Positions 11,574 through 24,021 of a stretch of DNA of 64,000 nt are shown here, one piece after another. The DNA lies in contig RWJK01000259.1 of assembly GCA_004335835.1 (NCBI GenBank), positions 1 through 64,000 of the forward strand, read 5' to 3'. Within the stretch, counting starts at the first letter, position 1. Each line of letters begins with the position of its first letter. The stretch comes from Scenedesmus sp. ARA3. Lineage: Eukaryota > Chlorophyta > Chlorophyceae > Sphaeropleales > Scenedesmaceae. The notes beneath the pieces are model-generated. The model was given only the letters and a program-made list of their open reading frames with translations, searched no databases and was not told the origin of the DNA. Both the position numbers and the translations under genes were made by a program.

Positions 11574-12047
11574 AGTGTGACTGGACTGCAGGTGATGCAC
11601 TTGAGCCTGTAGCTGGGTGAGATGTGCTGAGCAAACGATATGAAGATGAAGAGTTGTTGAGATGTATTACGGCCAATGTGCTACGGAACTGCTGCGAGGA
11701 CGAACGCCACAGTCACCCCAACAGTGCAAGCACGGCTGCAGGTAAGCCGGTCGCTGTCAGCAAAACTCGAAGGCAGACGAGAACACGTAATCATGGCATC
11801 AGATTCTTTGCATGAGCCATGTGGCACAAGTTTACCTTGTGCTGGGGTTCTAGCAGCCAAGCACCACCGACTGTTCCCAGGATTTGTGCGCTCGCACACG
11901 CTGAGTTCAGCCTCCTTTGAAAAGTGTTGTCTCCTGTTAGTGCCTAAAGGCTTAAATATCTTTCAGGCAAGCTTGCCTTTCCCGCTGTTGCAACCAGCCG
12001 TCGGTGTTCGCTGTGCTCAAGCTAACCCAGGCTCTTCTACGCACAGG
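11574..12047. promoter_or_regulatory. Divergent promoter region, PRC-barrel / ribosomal P1
   Basis: Only 474 bp separate the two divergent start codons, so the region must carry both 5' UTRs and both promoters. No clear TATA box was found. Confidence 0.5.
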
Positions 12048-13337
12048 ATGTCAACCTCCGAGCTTGCCTGCGTGTACGCAGCGCTGATCCTGCACGATGA
12101 CGGTCTGGACATCACTGTGAGTGTCTGCTGCTGATGGCAGCCCACCACCCGACAGCTATACAGGCTTGGCTATGTTTCACGATGTTTGTGGGCGGCACTC
12201 CACATCGGAGCTATTGAGAGGTTCTACTGCAGCTGTGTTGGCAGCTGCATGCTTGTCCCTGACTGCATGATGCTGACCTGCGTCCTGGCTGCACTGCAGG
12301 CTGACAACATCAACAGCATTGTGAAGGCAGCTGGTATCACTGTGGAGCCATACTGGCCCGGCCTGTTCGTCAAGCTCTTCTCCAAGAAGAGCATTGAGGA
12401 CCTGATCTGCAACGTTGGCGCTGGTGAGCCAGCGCAGCACCCACAGCAGCACCAGCACCAGCAGCGGCAGCACGATTTGAATCCAGGAGTGCGCAGCAGC
12501 GTCTGTTTTGCTTCAAATGATGCTGGTAGTACTGCGGCGGGCGGCTTACAGCCACACCACCAGCAGCACCAGCAGCAGGATGGTACAGCTCGTGAATTGC
12601 CTCACCTGGGGTTGTTCCTGCGGCAGCTGGACACAGCAACAGTTGTGGTCAAACCAGAGGTTTGCCAGGAAGGCGTCAGGTGTCTGCTGCTGACTGTGTA
12701 CTGCTGCATTGCTGTGTGGCCTTGTCGCTGCAGGTGGCGGTGCCCCCGCTGCTGGTGCTGCCCCTGCTGCTGGTGGCGCTGCTGCTGGCGGCGCTGCCCC
12801 CAAGGAGGAGAAGAAGGAGGAGCCATCCGAGGAGGATGAGGTGAGGGCAGGGCGGGCAGCTGAGGTGCTGTGCATGCAGCTGATTTATTAAGTGTCTGTG
12901 CATTGCATGATAGTTGGACATCATCACTGCATTGGCGGCAACATGCACAGTAGTGACTCTCTAGTAGTGAGCGATGCATTGATCAGCAGCTGCAGCAGCA
13001 ACATGGTGAGGTGGCAGGTGGTTGTGTCTCAGGCAGAACGAGCCAGCAGTTGCCGGGCTTTTGCAGCAGTTTAGACAGGGCCACTGTAGCACTGCAGCCT
13101 AAATGCATTGAGCAGCGACTGCTGTGTTTGCCAGAGGCAGTTGGCGAGGATGGGGTGCTGCCAGCAGGGCCTTACCCAAATTTCATGCCGCCGGCTGTTG
13201 CGCCCAACCTGCTGTACACCATTAGTAGCAAAGAGCGTCAATTGCATGGTGTGATTGAGTCGTCACTGAGTATCGCACGCTGCTCTCGCTACTGCTGTTG
13301 CACCCCGCAGGACATGGGCTTCTCCCTGTTCGACTAA
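12048..13337 (+). CDS. RPP1: 60S acidic ribosomal protein P1
   Basis: Four exons: 12048-12116, 12300-12423, 12734-12840 and 13311-13337, 108 residues, the usual size for P1. The N-terminal helical domain reads STSELACVYAALILHDDGLD, then ADNINSIVKAAGITVEPYW and LFVKLFSKKSIEDLICNVGAG. A Gly/Ala hinge follows, then the acidic EEKKEEPSEEDE, and a nine-codon last exon encodes the conserved end DMGFSLFD. P1 pairs with P2 on P0 to form the ribosomal stalk that recruits translation factors. Every exon boundary is GT-AG and the phases agree (0, 1, 0). A TGTAA at 13419-13423 is a likely poly(A) signal. Confidence 0.97.
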
Positions 13338-13418
13338 GCAGCGCGCCACTTTGACGTGTCAGCACTGGCGACACACGTGTGATGCGGCAGTTTGTTATGG
13401 CGTAACAGTTTGTTACAG

Positions 13419-13423
13419 TGTAA
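13419..13423 (+). terminator. TGTAA poly(A) signal, P1 gene
   Basis: TGTAA, the chlorophycean polyadenylation signal, lies 82 bases after the P1 stop codon. Confidence 0.5.
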
Positions 13424-13935
13424 CAGTCTGCGGCTGAGTCTTTGCTGCCATCCGGTCTCAGCGGTCAGGATTCAGTATCCATTAGGCAAGCAATTGTGTG
13501 GCGTCCTGCGTACACGCAGCACGAGTTGCATGCACGTGAAGTTGAAATGCATGCACTGCCGTATGGCATACCAGTGGCATGCAGTTGCTGGTACAGCTGA
13601 GTACATGTAGCTGTGAGCAGCTGACTGCAGCGCATTGCAACCACAGCAGTCACAGCGTCATTCGGCGAGCAGTTGCGCGGCAGCTGAAGATTTAAATATT
13701 TTGACACAACTCCGTGCCGGCGCACTGTGCGTCTGCTGTTACACGATGAGACAGCTCAGCCATGTGCCTGTTAAGCTGAGCCAACAAATCTTGCAGGGTA
13801 CGCAGTATTGAGAACCCGTTCACAAGCAATGCACGTCCATTGGCCATCACACATTGCAAAAACCTGTCAGCAATAATGGCCAGTTGGTTGGAGCCAGGGC
13901 AATGCGCTGCCAGTGCAAGGCCAGTGGCCTACATT

Positions 13936-14008
13936 CATGTAAAATGACGAATTCTAGACAAAGCCAGGATGCCGAAGCACGCTGGTCATGCACAGCTGCG
14001 CACCTTCA
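13936..14008 (+). repeat. 73-bp perfect dispersed repeat, copy 2
   Basis: Identical to 1607-1679 over all 73 bases. Both copies lie in intergenic DNA downstream of plus-strand genes, in the same orientation as those genes. Confidence 0.9.
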
Positions 14009-15279
14009 TGTTTCTCGCGCCGAGCTCCTGCCATCTGAGCGGCACATGCAACTGCAGCCGTATAGTCCTGTTGGCAACAACAATTCCTGGCAGCTGGCTG
14101 GCATTGCGCAAACGCGGTTGCATGCAACTGATCCCAACACAGCTAGCAAGCAGCAGCGCCGCACCGCACAAAGGTAGACAGCAGCAAACACTGCCATGCT
14201 GGCAAGTCCTGGCCACAATACGTACACTGTACGTGGCACGTGAACGCCCTCCCACAACACCTCACCAATGGCACCAAAAGCATATGTGCGCTGTTGAGGG
14301 CTGCCTGCTGCGCTGTTCACCACCAAATTTGAGAACGGGCACACACAAAAGCACTGGAGGACTGCAGTGACTGCACTGTGGTAGTGCACAGCATGTGGTA
14401 TGTCCCGCTGCAGGCAATGTCCATGTGTGCCGTCCGCACCACATTGCACGTGCTGGTCACCGGCACACAATGTGCTGGTTGGCCACACGATGGAGGCAGG
14501 AACATGTGTGCGTCTGCTGAGGAATGGCAACTTTAAAATATCCCAAAACTTAAGAATGCCTTCGTCTGGAATACCTTCGGACAAACTTTGAAGCAGGAAG
14601 TATGCATGTGCAAGTCAATGCCTGCCTGGCCCCAGAACGGCGCCGACCTTGCTCGCTGTGCTGATAGCTCCTTGCACCCGTTGCGCCACACACATGAGCA
14701 ACCCACAGGCATGCAGGCAGCGCAACAACGGTCACACGCTGTTGACAACGCTGCGCTGCAGAGGCACCACCTTCACTACAGCCCTGCACAATCATCATGC
14801 AGCAAGCCTTCTTGTACAGCAGCTGACAAAACTGCAATGTAGCATGAACGTAGAATGCCAGTCAACAACCCGGCTGACACGACTCAACCTTGCTGCTGCT
14901 CTGTCCTCAATACACAACATATGATACAACACCCCATACACAACACCCCAAGCACCAGCACCAGCGCATACTTTGCTGCTGCTGCTCTAGCGCGCACAGT
15001 GCCCAACCCCACCCAGGCCTGCGGCAAAGCAGACCACGCCGTGCATGTTCCAACAAGCGCTTGGCTGGCAATTGGTAGGTGACAGCAGCCATGCGACAGG
15101 CATGAAAAAAACACGGCTGCAACCGGCAGCTTAGCCGGCTGTGTCCATGCTGCTGTAGCAGCGTGCCTGCCTGTGGCTGCTGCATTGCACTGTCATCCAA
15201 CCACCACCCTTGGTGCAGGGCACAATAACCATTTTACTTCACTTCTTCCAAAGACCGGCTCCTTGACTGGCAGCCATGT

Positions 15280-15637
15280 TCACTGCATCATATCCATCAT
15301 GGTCTGGTAGCTGCCGGCATGGAAGTAGGCGTACGCGTACAGCCGGTACAGCTGCATGGAGAAGAAGATGAGCACCGCCATTGAGAGCGACATCATCAGC
15401 ACGTCACCGATGTCGCCCTGCAGGCAGCGGCAGCAGCGGCACGTCGTCAAGGGTGAGCTGTCGGTTTACAATTAGTAAGGTGGCAAAGCAAGAGGGGTCG
15501 ACTCCGCGCATGAATCCTGCCACAACTGACGACATGGCAGCACGCGCACGCTTTTTGGGCCTTGCATGCTGCTGCTGCGCATTGACAGTCAACACAAGCC
15601 TAGCCGCTTCAGCTGCACAGTCACATGATGCAACCTG

Positions 15638-15679
<42 letters not shown>

Positions 15680-16703
15680 ACCTCCTGCTTGGGAGTGAGG
15701 AACTGCACGAGAGACTCCAGGCGCTGACTGACGCCACCCAGGCGGTCCTGCACACCCATCAAGTGCAAGAGTCAGCACCACCCTGCCTTGCGCTACGCAA
15801 TGCAACAGGACATCTTGACATCTGGCTGCACTGCATTAGCAACCACCGTACCTGCACAGACTTGCTGCTGTTTGTTGACAGCGGCTCCTGTTGCTGCAGC
15901 GGTTGCTGTGCAGATGTGCTGTCACTGCTGCTGGCTGCCTTGGACCTGCTGCTGGTTGTTTTTGCCCAGCACTGCACGGCCCTGCGGCATGGGCCGCGCC
16001 TGACAGCAGGCAGCTGCCATCTACTGACAACGCATCTGCTGGGCGGTGCTGCCCGTGTGCTCGCAGCCCGCCTGCAAAGCATGCTGCTGAGTTGCAGTTG
16101 AGCTGGTTGCTGCTGTGCTGCAGCGTTCAGAGCTTGCCCTAGGAGCTGCTGCCTGCCTTGATAAGCGTATATTTCAGCAAAGAACTCGTTGACTCCTGTG
16201 TTGGACCGATCGGCACTCTTTGTTATCGCGAGTACGCAATGCACACTCAGCAAGGTGCAAATGATGCAATGGCCAACATATCTCATCAGCACAGCATGTG
16301 ATCTAAACCAAATAACATTATACTGGGTGTGTATGCCTGTGACCACGGCGTTTCAGCAGTAACATGGGTTGGTGAGTGTGTCGGTGATGCTGGCCCCTCG
16401 TGCTCACCACACTTTTGTGGCCACTGACCACCACTTAAGCTTTTTAAGTACGAAAGCAAGCCCTACCAGGAATCGAGTGCAGTGTTGCCCGCCATTAGTT
16501 CATCTCGGTGTGGCACCCGCTCATTACCTCCCCTTGAGCTTGGAGAGCCGGTAGTGCACAGCAACAACAACATCAAAAAAGCAATTCAACTTACGAATTG
16601 AACATTGCACCGACAGTACCTGGAGGTTAAGCTGCGTCCGCAGCAGCGCCCGCAGGGCAGCCACGGTTGCAGCTGCACAAGGTGACTGGAGCGATCCTAT
16701 CAT
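15280..16703 (-). CDS. Unrecognised small membrane protein
   Basis: Four exons are supported by consistent phases: 16703-16528, 16245-15852, 15747-15682 and 15417-15280 (TGA), about 257 residues. The N-terminal part reads AALRALLRTQLNLQ and YRLSKLKG, then NEFFAEIYAYQ. A Gln/Ser/Arg-rich middle follows, then an amphipathic piece (DRLGGVSQRLESLVQFL). The end is strongly hydrophobic (DVLMMSLSMAVLIFFSMQLYRL), one clear membrane helix with a short Tyr-rich tail. I do not recognise the family. The last two exons are the best supported; the first exon could instead be split. It is head to head with the next gene, 41 bp between start codons. Confidence 0.5.
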
Positions 16704-16744
16704 ACCTCCTTGCTTCAACGCATCAATCTCTGCTTCAAGATGAC

Positions 16745-17334
16745 ATGAGACTTATCACACCTGCAGGCAGCATGCTGGGAATGTCTGGCAGTGCTACGGC
16801 ACTATTCAGCTGGGAGCTGGACACCAGCGCAGACAGCAGCGCTGACATGAGCAGTGCCTTCCTCCCCTTCACCTCAACGCCGGCAGAGCTTGTGTCAGCA
16901 CTCAGCCGTTGCTGTGGGCTGTCACCCAAGCTGGTGTCTGATGTGTCACTGCTATCTGCCAGCGTGCTGCCGGCTGTGGTGACCCTCTGCATCGTCAGGG
17001 TAAGCCACCATACCTGCCTGCAGCTGCTGATGCAAGTGTCACACGTGTAGTACATGCTTGAGTGCAGTGCGGCATGATGGCGAGCATCCTGAGGCACAGC
17101 GTGCGCTGCAGCTGTGGTTGCTGCTTGCAACATGGAGCCTATGTGCCAAGTGCTGTCATGTGCCATTTCGCAGATGCCACCTCTGTGCATGCATGCCTTG
17201 CAGGTGCCAAACCTCAGCAGCCGACTCCGCAGGCTGCCGCTTGTGGCGCTGTGCATGATGCTGCTGCTGTGGGTGGCCATGAGCAGTAGAGCGCCACAAG
17301 CGGCTGGAGGCTTCAGCAGTAACGAGGACATGCT

Positions 17335-17371
<37 letters not shown>

Positions 17372-20348
17372 TTGGCAGGGGTTCAGCTGCCAACGAGTTA
17401 CAGTGCTGGACTAAGCAGCAAAAATACTGGCGCACTGAGCAGCATGACAGTGGCAGCTGCGCCCATCTTGATGGCCTTGTTCCTTGTGCAGGTGAGCGAG
17501 TGGGCAGACAACCAGGGAACAGCAATGACAGACAGCTGCCTGATGTGTAACATGGCAACCTGCAATGGCTCACATGCTTTCACACCTAAATCGTAACAGC
17601 TGTCAGCGCTGTCAATGCTCCAGCCTGCAGTTGCAAGCTGCTTGTGAAAACAGCTGCCGCATCCTGCTCCTGGCAATGCCCTCGCAGGCGCCTGCTGCTG
17701 CTCAGCCGCGGGGCCGCAGGTCCCAGGCAGGGGTTGGTGCTGTTCTGGGGCTGAGCCTGGTGCTGCAGCTGGCAGCAGTGGATGCAGCAGCCAGCGTGTG
17801 CGCTTCTGTAAAGCCTGTGTGGTGAGTCTGGGTGCTTCAGGGTTGATGCAGAGCGCTGGGTTCGAGTGTTTGCTCGGCAGAGCAGCGTGGCGCGCAGTGC
17901 GGCAGCTGCAGCTGTCAAGCCTGACAGAATGCCTGTTGCGTTGCGTGACTCCAGCTGGTTTGGTGTCCTTGCTTGCGCAGCACTTGTTTGAGGACCTCAG
18001 GGGTCATGGCGAGTGTTGGAACCCTCATCTGCACTGACACGGTGAGGGCAGTCCCTTTCTCGGCCTGACGCCTAATGTCTCTACACGCTGATATCTGCAG
18101 CACTGCCCCCCAACCCATTGTGATGGGCTCAAGTGCCCCCAAGCCAGTAGCAGCGAAGAGCCCAGCACCAGCACCCGCTGTTGCAGCAGTCAAGAGCGCA
18201 GCACCAGTTCCTCCCACATCCGGCAGCAGCAGCAGCAGCAGCAGCGCTAATCCCTATGCTGAAACCCTCCTGGCAGCCATGGGTGTGCGCAAGGAGGCCT
18301 TCCATGTGGCCTCCCTCAGGGAGCCTGACTCTGATGTGCCTCAGAGGGTGATGCCGCTTACGCCACACCCGCAGCTGTCCAAGGCGCTAGAGCAGCAGCT
18401 GTTCACGCAGCTGCTGGTCGCGCTGAACAGCAACAGCAGCCGCAGCAGCAGCGCCGGCGTGGCTGTGCCAAGCGCCCCGCGGTCCCCCGCGCCGGCACCT
18501 GCACCTGTGAGTATGTGTGCCAAGATGAAGGCTAGAAGCTTTTGGAAACAGCCTGAGTTGCACACAGCCCTTCCATATGGCATATCTGCAGTTGCGTGCA
18601 GTTGTCCATGCAGTTGTATGGCCCCGGCACGCAGCAGCAGCAACACACTATCAACAAATCGTTCATGAACAGGCGCTCAAAGCAACCCACTTGCACTAGT
18701 GTGGGGTAGTACCCACAGCATCCTTGGCTTGCTGCATCCAGCGGCTTGAAATGCACAGCAGCAAATTGCTGAAGAACCACAGCTGAAACAGCCGGCACAA
18801 CGCACCTCCACCCTGCTGTCACATCCCCTACGCAGGCCTCCCCGGCGCAGGCCGACCCTGCTGACGGCCTGCTGTACCTGAGCAATGCGCGCCTCAAGGT
18901 GGGCGTGGACCCTGCGCGTGGCGGCGCCATCACGCACCTGTCGTCACCTGTGATGCCGCCTGAGTGGGCCGGCAGGAACCTGATCAACACCTGGGACAGC
19001 GGGCGGCTCATCCAGCAGTCCTACTACGGTGCGTGGTGATGATGTGGCGATGTATGCGGTTGTGATGAAGCGGGCTGTGGCTGCGCTGCTGTATCGTCAT
19101 AATGCACACACTGCCAGCAGTAGCTATGCTAGCTTGTCAATGCATAGGCTGTGGCAGCTGGGCAGCAAGCTACTATCCAGCCAGCGGTGAAACCATGACT
19201 ACAAGCATCTTAGCGGGCATGCATCCCCGACCTGCATCTGGTCTCCCCATTCCAGTGAAGTCCACGCCGTTATATAATTAGCACTGCTGACTCAGCACAG
19301 CCTTGCTGCCAGCTTGGCTGTTTCCCGACTCACCAACAATTCTTCAAAACACTGGCACTGTGCTGCTGCAGGCTGCGAGGACGGCAGCTGCTGGTCCACC
19401 CGCGCCTGGCGCTGGAACCCCGTGCAGGGCGGCTCCTGGCACAACGCAGCCCCCAAGCTGCTGGCCAGCTCGCAGTTTGGCGACATGCTCTCAACCAGCG
19501 CGCTGCCGCGCAACTGGGGCGGCCAGGGGCTGCTTGATGACGTGGTCATGACAACACAATCACGCCTGCTGCCCAACATGGTCAAGGTGCGGCAGACGAT
19601 GCGCTATACTGGTAATGCAGGCCACCCAGAGCGTCACCAGGAGGTGCCGGCTGTCTTTGTGGACCGTCGGCTCAATGCGCTGGCAATCTACAGCGGCAGC
19701 GCGCCCTGGACTGGCGGTCAGCTCAGTTTCCTGATGCCCGGCCAGGTCAACGAGTACTTTAAGATACCCGAGAAGTGGGCTGCATACGTGGACACCAAGT
19801 CGGGGTTCGGCGTCGGGGTTTATACCCCGGTGGCTGAGCAGCTAGTGGCGTACCGCGTGGGCGGGGAGAACAGCAGCGCGCGCAGTGACTGCTCCTACTT
19901 TGCGCCGCTGGTGACTGCCGCCATCCAGCCGCAGTCGGAGTTCAGCTATGACACGTACATTGCGGTTGGACGCGTGGACGAGATGCGGCAGTGGTTTGAC
20001 GCACTGGCCGCAGCCACTGAGCCGGCGCTGGCGGTGCAGCGGCGCATTGCGCTGCCTGCAACTGTAGAGCCGTCAGCGCTGCGCATGCCGGCGGCTGCAG
20101 CGGCAGCGCAGTCAGCTGCTGCCGCAGCGCCTGCGCCGCTCAGCTTTGCGCAGGCGCTGCCGCCGCGCAATGACAGCTTCCGGCTGATGGTGGACACGAC
20201 AGGGGTGCAGGGCGGCAGCCGGGCAGGTGCGCAGCTGCTGCCTGTGAAGCCTGTTGCTGTGGGTGCTGGGCTGCTGCAGCCTGCGCTGCTGGCCCCGATG
20301 GCTGTGCAGCCAACACCCAAGACAGCAGTGAAAGTCACGACTGGCTGA
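16745..20348 (+). CDS. Membrane-anchored protein with large beta-rich C-terminal domain, possibly carbohydrate-binding or -modifying
   Basis: Six exons: 16745-16999, 17204-17491, 17688-17821, 18101-18506, 18836-19028 and 19372-20348, 750 residues, all GT-AG with matching phases. Exons 1-3 hold several hydrophobic segments (LPLVALCMMLLLWVAM, VAAAPILMALFLVQ, VLGLSLVLQLAAVDAAA), separated by a poly-Ser run. A Pro/Ala/Ser linker follows. From exon 5 there is a well-formed domain: LKVGVDPARGGAITHLSSP, NLINTWDSGRLIQQSYYG, RWNPVQGGSWHN, then strand-rich sequence to about residue 675. The aromatic, Gly-rich motifs resemble the galactose-mutarotase-like or lyase beta-sandwich domains of secreted carbohydrate-active proteins. 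I cannot name a family or point to catalytic residues. The start was chosen as the first ATG in frame; 16772 is an alternative. Confidence 0.7.
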
Positions 20349-22116
20349 GCTGTGCCCCTGGTGGGTGGTGCAGTTCATCACAGCAGAGCCGTGCTGTGTG
20401 TGATGTGTGTGGTGTGTCTGCGGCGCATTTTCTGGGGGTGAAGAAAAGACTGCAGGCACCCAGCATACTTGGTTATCTTATCCGTGCATTGCCTGTGCGT
20501 GCAAGAGGAATAGCTGCTGCCACCTGCCATCTGCAGGGGCAACATGCTGTGCACAGTGATGCATCTTTATTGGCCTTACTTTACAGCCATTCCTTTACCT
20601 AGCTGAAAGCACAATTGCTTTCACCAGTGCAACGCTCTGTACCAAAACACTTCCTAGCTTGCAGCAGCAGGCGCTGCAGCCGGCATGCTCAAGGCGTCTT
20701 GTTGCCCTTGTATGAAAGGTGTCTGCCGTGCTTTGTCCTGTGACTGAGCATGTGTACCTCAACATCAAAGCAACAGGCGCCATGAACCAGCATGCCATGG
20801 TGCTGCAGTACACTGGGCATGTATGTGCGTCCCAGCCAAGGATTCGCACAGTCTGTGCAAGCACAGGTTGTTTCTGTTTCTCTTTATTGGGGTAGACACA
20901 GCCACCTGGAGTAGCACTTGCTGTGTGCTTCTTGATGTGTTGACGTGCCAAGTTTGAATGCGCAGCTAGCTAGCACAGGAGCCTGTGCTTTGAACGAATC
21001 GACATGGCCTGACGTACCAGATGAGGTTTATCACATTGTGAAGCCGTGCAATTTCAATGCTTGTACTCATTGTGCTGCTGAGGTCAGCTACTGACCCTGC
21101 AGACAGACTGTTCAGAGATCAAGTGGTTAAGTGCAGAGAAGGTACATGGCAGCTGTGTGGCACTTGCAGAGCGGAGTTGATATTGACCATGGCCATGGCA
21201 GCAGATTGTGAGAAGGCACGGCACTGCATGTGGTGGGTCAAACCACGCTTGGTTTTGCAAACTCAATCAAGGCACTGCGTCGAGCAAGTTTGATGAGGGC
21301 TGCTGAGAATAACGTGCAGCCATTACTTCAGGGTTCAAAATTACCTGGCGGTAGATTGCTGTGTCGGTAGTCTTAGTCGCGTTGTGTTGTCATTGGTGGG
21401 ACACACCACTGGAACCTTGTATGGCGTTTTGCGCACAAGAAGGCAAACGGTTGCTTGTGTTCATAGGTTTGGGATGCATCAAGTTATTGCGTATGCGTCC
21501 AGTGTTTTCAGTAGTTGAAGAGGGCATACAGTAGTAGAGGGCATCAATCATCACAGCGTCATGTTACATGCTGCGCTGATATTGATAATGCATGCTTGTT
21601 GCGCACATGCGGCTTGGTCAAGGCCGGGCAGCTCTTGGGGATGGATGAGGAGGAACAGAGGCCCTCCAGGATGTGCCTGCTTCTCAAGGCAGGCCGGTGG
21701 CTTCTACGCTCAGCACTGAACCACTTGTCATGTTTGCAAGGCTACAAAATGATGCAACTTGCTGTGATGAGACAAGTGGGCCCTGAGGGTGCAAGCTGTC
21801 ATCAACTGACAGCGGTTTAGGGTTGTCAAAGTGTCATGGCAAAGATGTGACCGTTCAGAGCCTCAAGTGTATACGGCACAGCCTGATGCTTCGGTACACT
21901 CACTGCAGTGCAGCAGCATTGACATTGTGAAGTCACCAGGCTGTAATCTGAGGACTGCAAATTTACTGTGTTGATATCAGCTGTCTTTCAGGAACCCAAC
22001 TTGGCAAACTTAGTCACTTGCTGCAGCAAGGCCTCAGTTCGTCTGCTGACATAAACACATTTGCTTCACGTGCTTGATAGTGTACTTGACAAGTAGATCG
22101 AGGCTCGTATACAAAA
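20349..22116. other. 1.8-kb intergenic region without a recognisable gene
   Basis: Only short unsupported open frames are present. The region holds the 3' UTR of the preceding gene and the promoter of the following one. Its base composition is closer to even than that of the genes. Confidence 0.5.
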
Positions 22117-24021
22117 ATGGCTCGTTGGTTGCAGCCACGGCTAGCGATCACATTAGCATGGCTCCTATTATGGTTGGGATGCAGCAGAGCTGTACATCAC
22201 GAAGGAGACTTCATTCATACTTCGCGACGCGCGCAGTTTCTCCGGGTACATGCACAAACCTGCACAACTGACTGGACAGCTGGACCCCCTGGGAACCATC
22301 ACCCACCACCTGGTGCTCTCTGCCGTGCAGAAACGGACAAACTGGCACGACTTGATAGAACACCACTGCCCAAGATTCGGCCAGAATCGCATAGTAAGTG
22401 TGCAGCTGCTGTACGGCCGCGGCAGCAGTGCAACCGCTACAGCAGGGCTACTGCTGATGCTGCTGCTGCGCTGCAGGTCGCCATGCCGATCAACAAGCCG
22501 GGCACAGATGCACAGGAGGTCACAGACTACCGGATACAGCTATCATTTGATGGTGGGTACCTTGCTGCACGCATCAGCAGCAGCCACACCACCAGTATTG
22601 CAGCGGCCGCGCCAGTGCAGCCTGATGATACCCGTCAGCTGGGCAGGTGCCTGCTTGCAGGAAGACCTCTGCAGCTGCCGTATGTCTGATCCAGTGCAGT
22701 GCTTGCCGTTGCACTCTGAAACACCAAACCAACATACTAAAATAACTGCAAAATGGTGCTGCAGGCGACCGCGTGCTGACGCCGTGGCTGACGGTGCTGG
22801 GCAAGGGCGTGGAGGGCATGCCGCTGCTGGAGGTGCAGCTGCGGCGCGCAGGCGACGAGCTCAAGGGCGCCAAGGCCTGGGTGAGGCCCCACAGCAGCAG
22901 GCAGCGCAGGGCGTGCAAGCAGTGCCATGCGCAGGTCCCCCTTGGGTCAAACAGCGAGCAGCAAGCAGAAGCACTGCAGATCAGTGTGCTGCGGATCAGC
23001 AAGCAGCTGAGAACAAGCTCAGCAGCAGCAGCAGCAGCAGCAGGATTCACGCTGAACAATGCCAAGGCACTCACGACGCCCAGCCGTAGCACAGCGCCAC
23101 ACAGTGCGTTGCGGTGCATCAACAAGGCAGGGGCAAGCATGCAGCTGGTGCAGCATGCAGCCCTGCAGTCCGCACCTGGCGGAATACCATGTGCTTCTGA
23201 GTTGCGCGTGGCATTGCAGCTGACCCACCCCTATCCTGCAGTATGCCTTTGCGTTGGCTGCATGTGTGCTCAAGTTGGCTTGCCTGCCGTGCCCAGCAGG
23301 TGCTGCCGCTGCCTGATGAGCTGCTGATGAAGCATGCGGCGCTGTACGAAGACTATAAGAACACCACGCACTGGCCCAAGCATGTGCTGGTGCACTACCG
23401 CTGGCATGATGAGGGAGATGTGGACTTCAACAAGGGCCTGTACGTGCTGCTGGCGACAGGTGGGTGATAACATTGCGTGTGTGATTACCTACCCCTGCAC
23501 AGCTGTAGCAGCGCAGCAGCAGTATCTGCGGCAGCTGTGCGATCAGAGATGTGGTGCTTGTCATCTGTGCGTGTTGATTGAAGTAGGATTGCGGCGTGGC
23601 TGGAGGTGGCGCTGAGCGCGTGTCAGGCAGCAGAGTTGTCAAGATGTAAGCAGAAAGCAGTGTTTGGCTGTGCTTTCTTTCAGCGCTGGCCAATTGCCTC
23701 CGGTTTTGTGATGCTTGGCTTACTTGCCCGCTGGTTGCCGACGGTCTGCTCTGGTCATCGTCAGTTTCAGCATTGCTGTTCAACAAGCACCTCTGCCTCA
23801 CCTGCTGTGGCCGCACTGCCGCTGCCGCTGCCGCAGGCCTGCTGCTGTTCCTGCTGCTGAGCTTTAACACGCTGGCGGGCGTGCAGTCCAAGGTGGCGCA
23901 GCTGCTGAGTGATGTGGTGGGCGCGCAGTACGACCCGCTGGGGGGGCCGGCGCTGCCTGAGGGGGCGCAGGGGCAGCCGCCGCCCTACATACCCTTCAAG
24001 GGCGGCAGCCACGTGGAGTGA
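22117..24021 (+). CDS. Conserved plant/algal type I membrane protein (secretory pathway)
   Basis: Six exons: 22117-22245, 22331-22393, 22477-22552, 22765-22880, 23300-23459 and 23837-24021, 242 residues with consistent phases. Residues 1-24 form a signal peptide (RLAITLAWLLLWLGCSRA). The luminal part follows: GDFIHTSRRAQF, RTNWHDLIEHHCPRFG, RVLTPWLTVLG, HWPKHVLVHYRWHDEGDVD. Exon 6 opens with a single membrane helix (GLLLFLLLSFNTLAG) and a short Pro-rich cytosolic tail. The pattern of signal peptide, compact luminal domain, one helix and short tail matches an uncharacterised protein family I recall from land plants, but I cannot give it a function. Intron 1 is only 85 bp. A TGTAA lies at 24046-24050. 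Confidence 0.75.

Larger units (their letters stand above)
13338..15279. other. 1.9-kb intergenic region between convergent genes
   Basis: I see no coding sequence with family likeness or splice logic. The region contains the second copy of the 73-bp repeat (13936-14008) and the TGTAA of the P1 gene. The rest is unique-looking and less CAG-rich than the genes around it. Confidence 0.5.

Noticed and set aside
16735..17331. 198-residue minus-strand open frame
   Set aside because: The plus strand here has exons with consistent phases leading into a recognisable domain, so the minus frame is a shadow.
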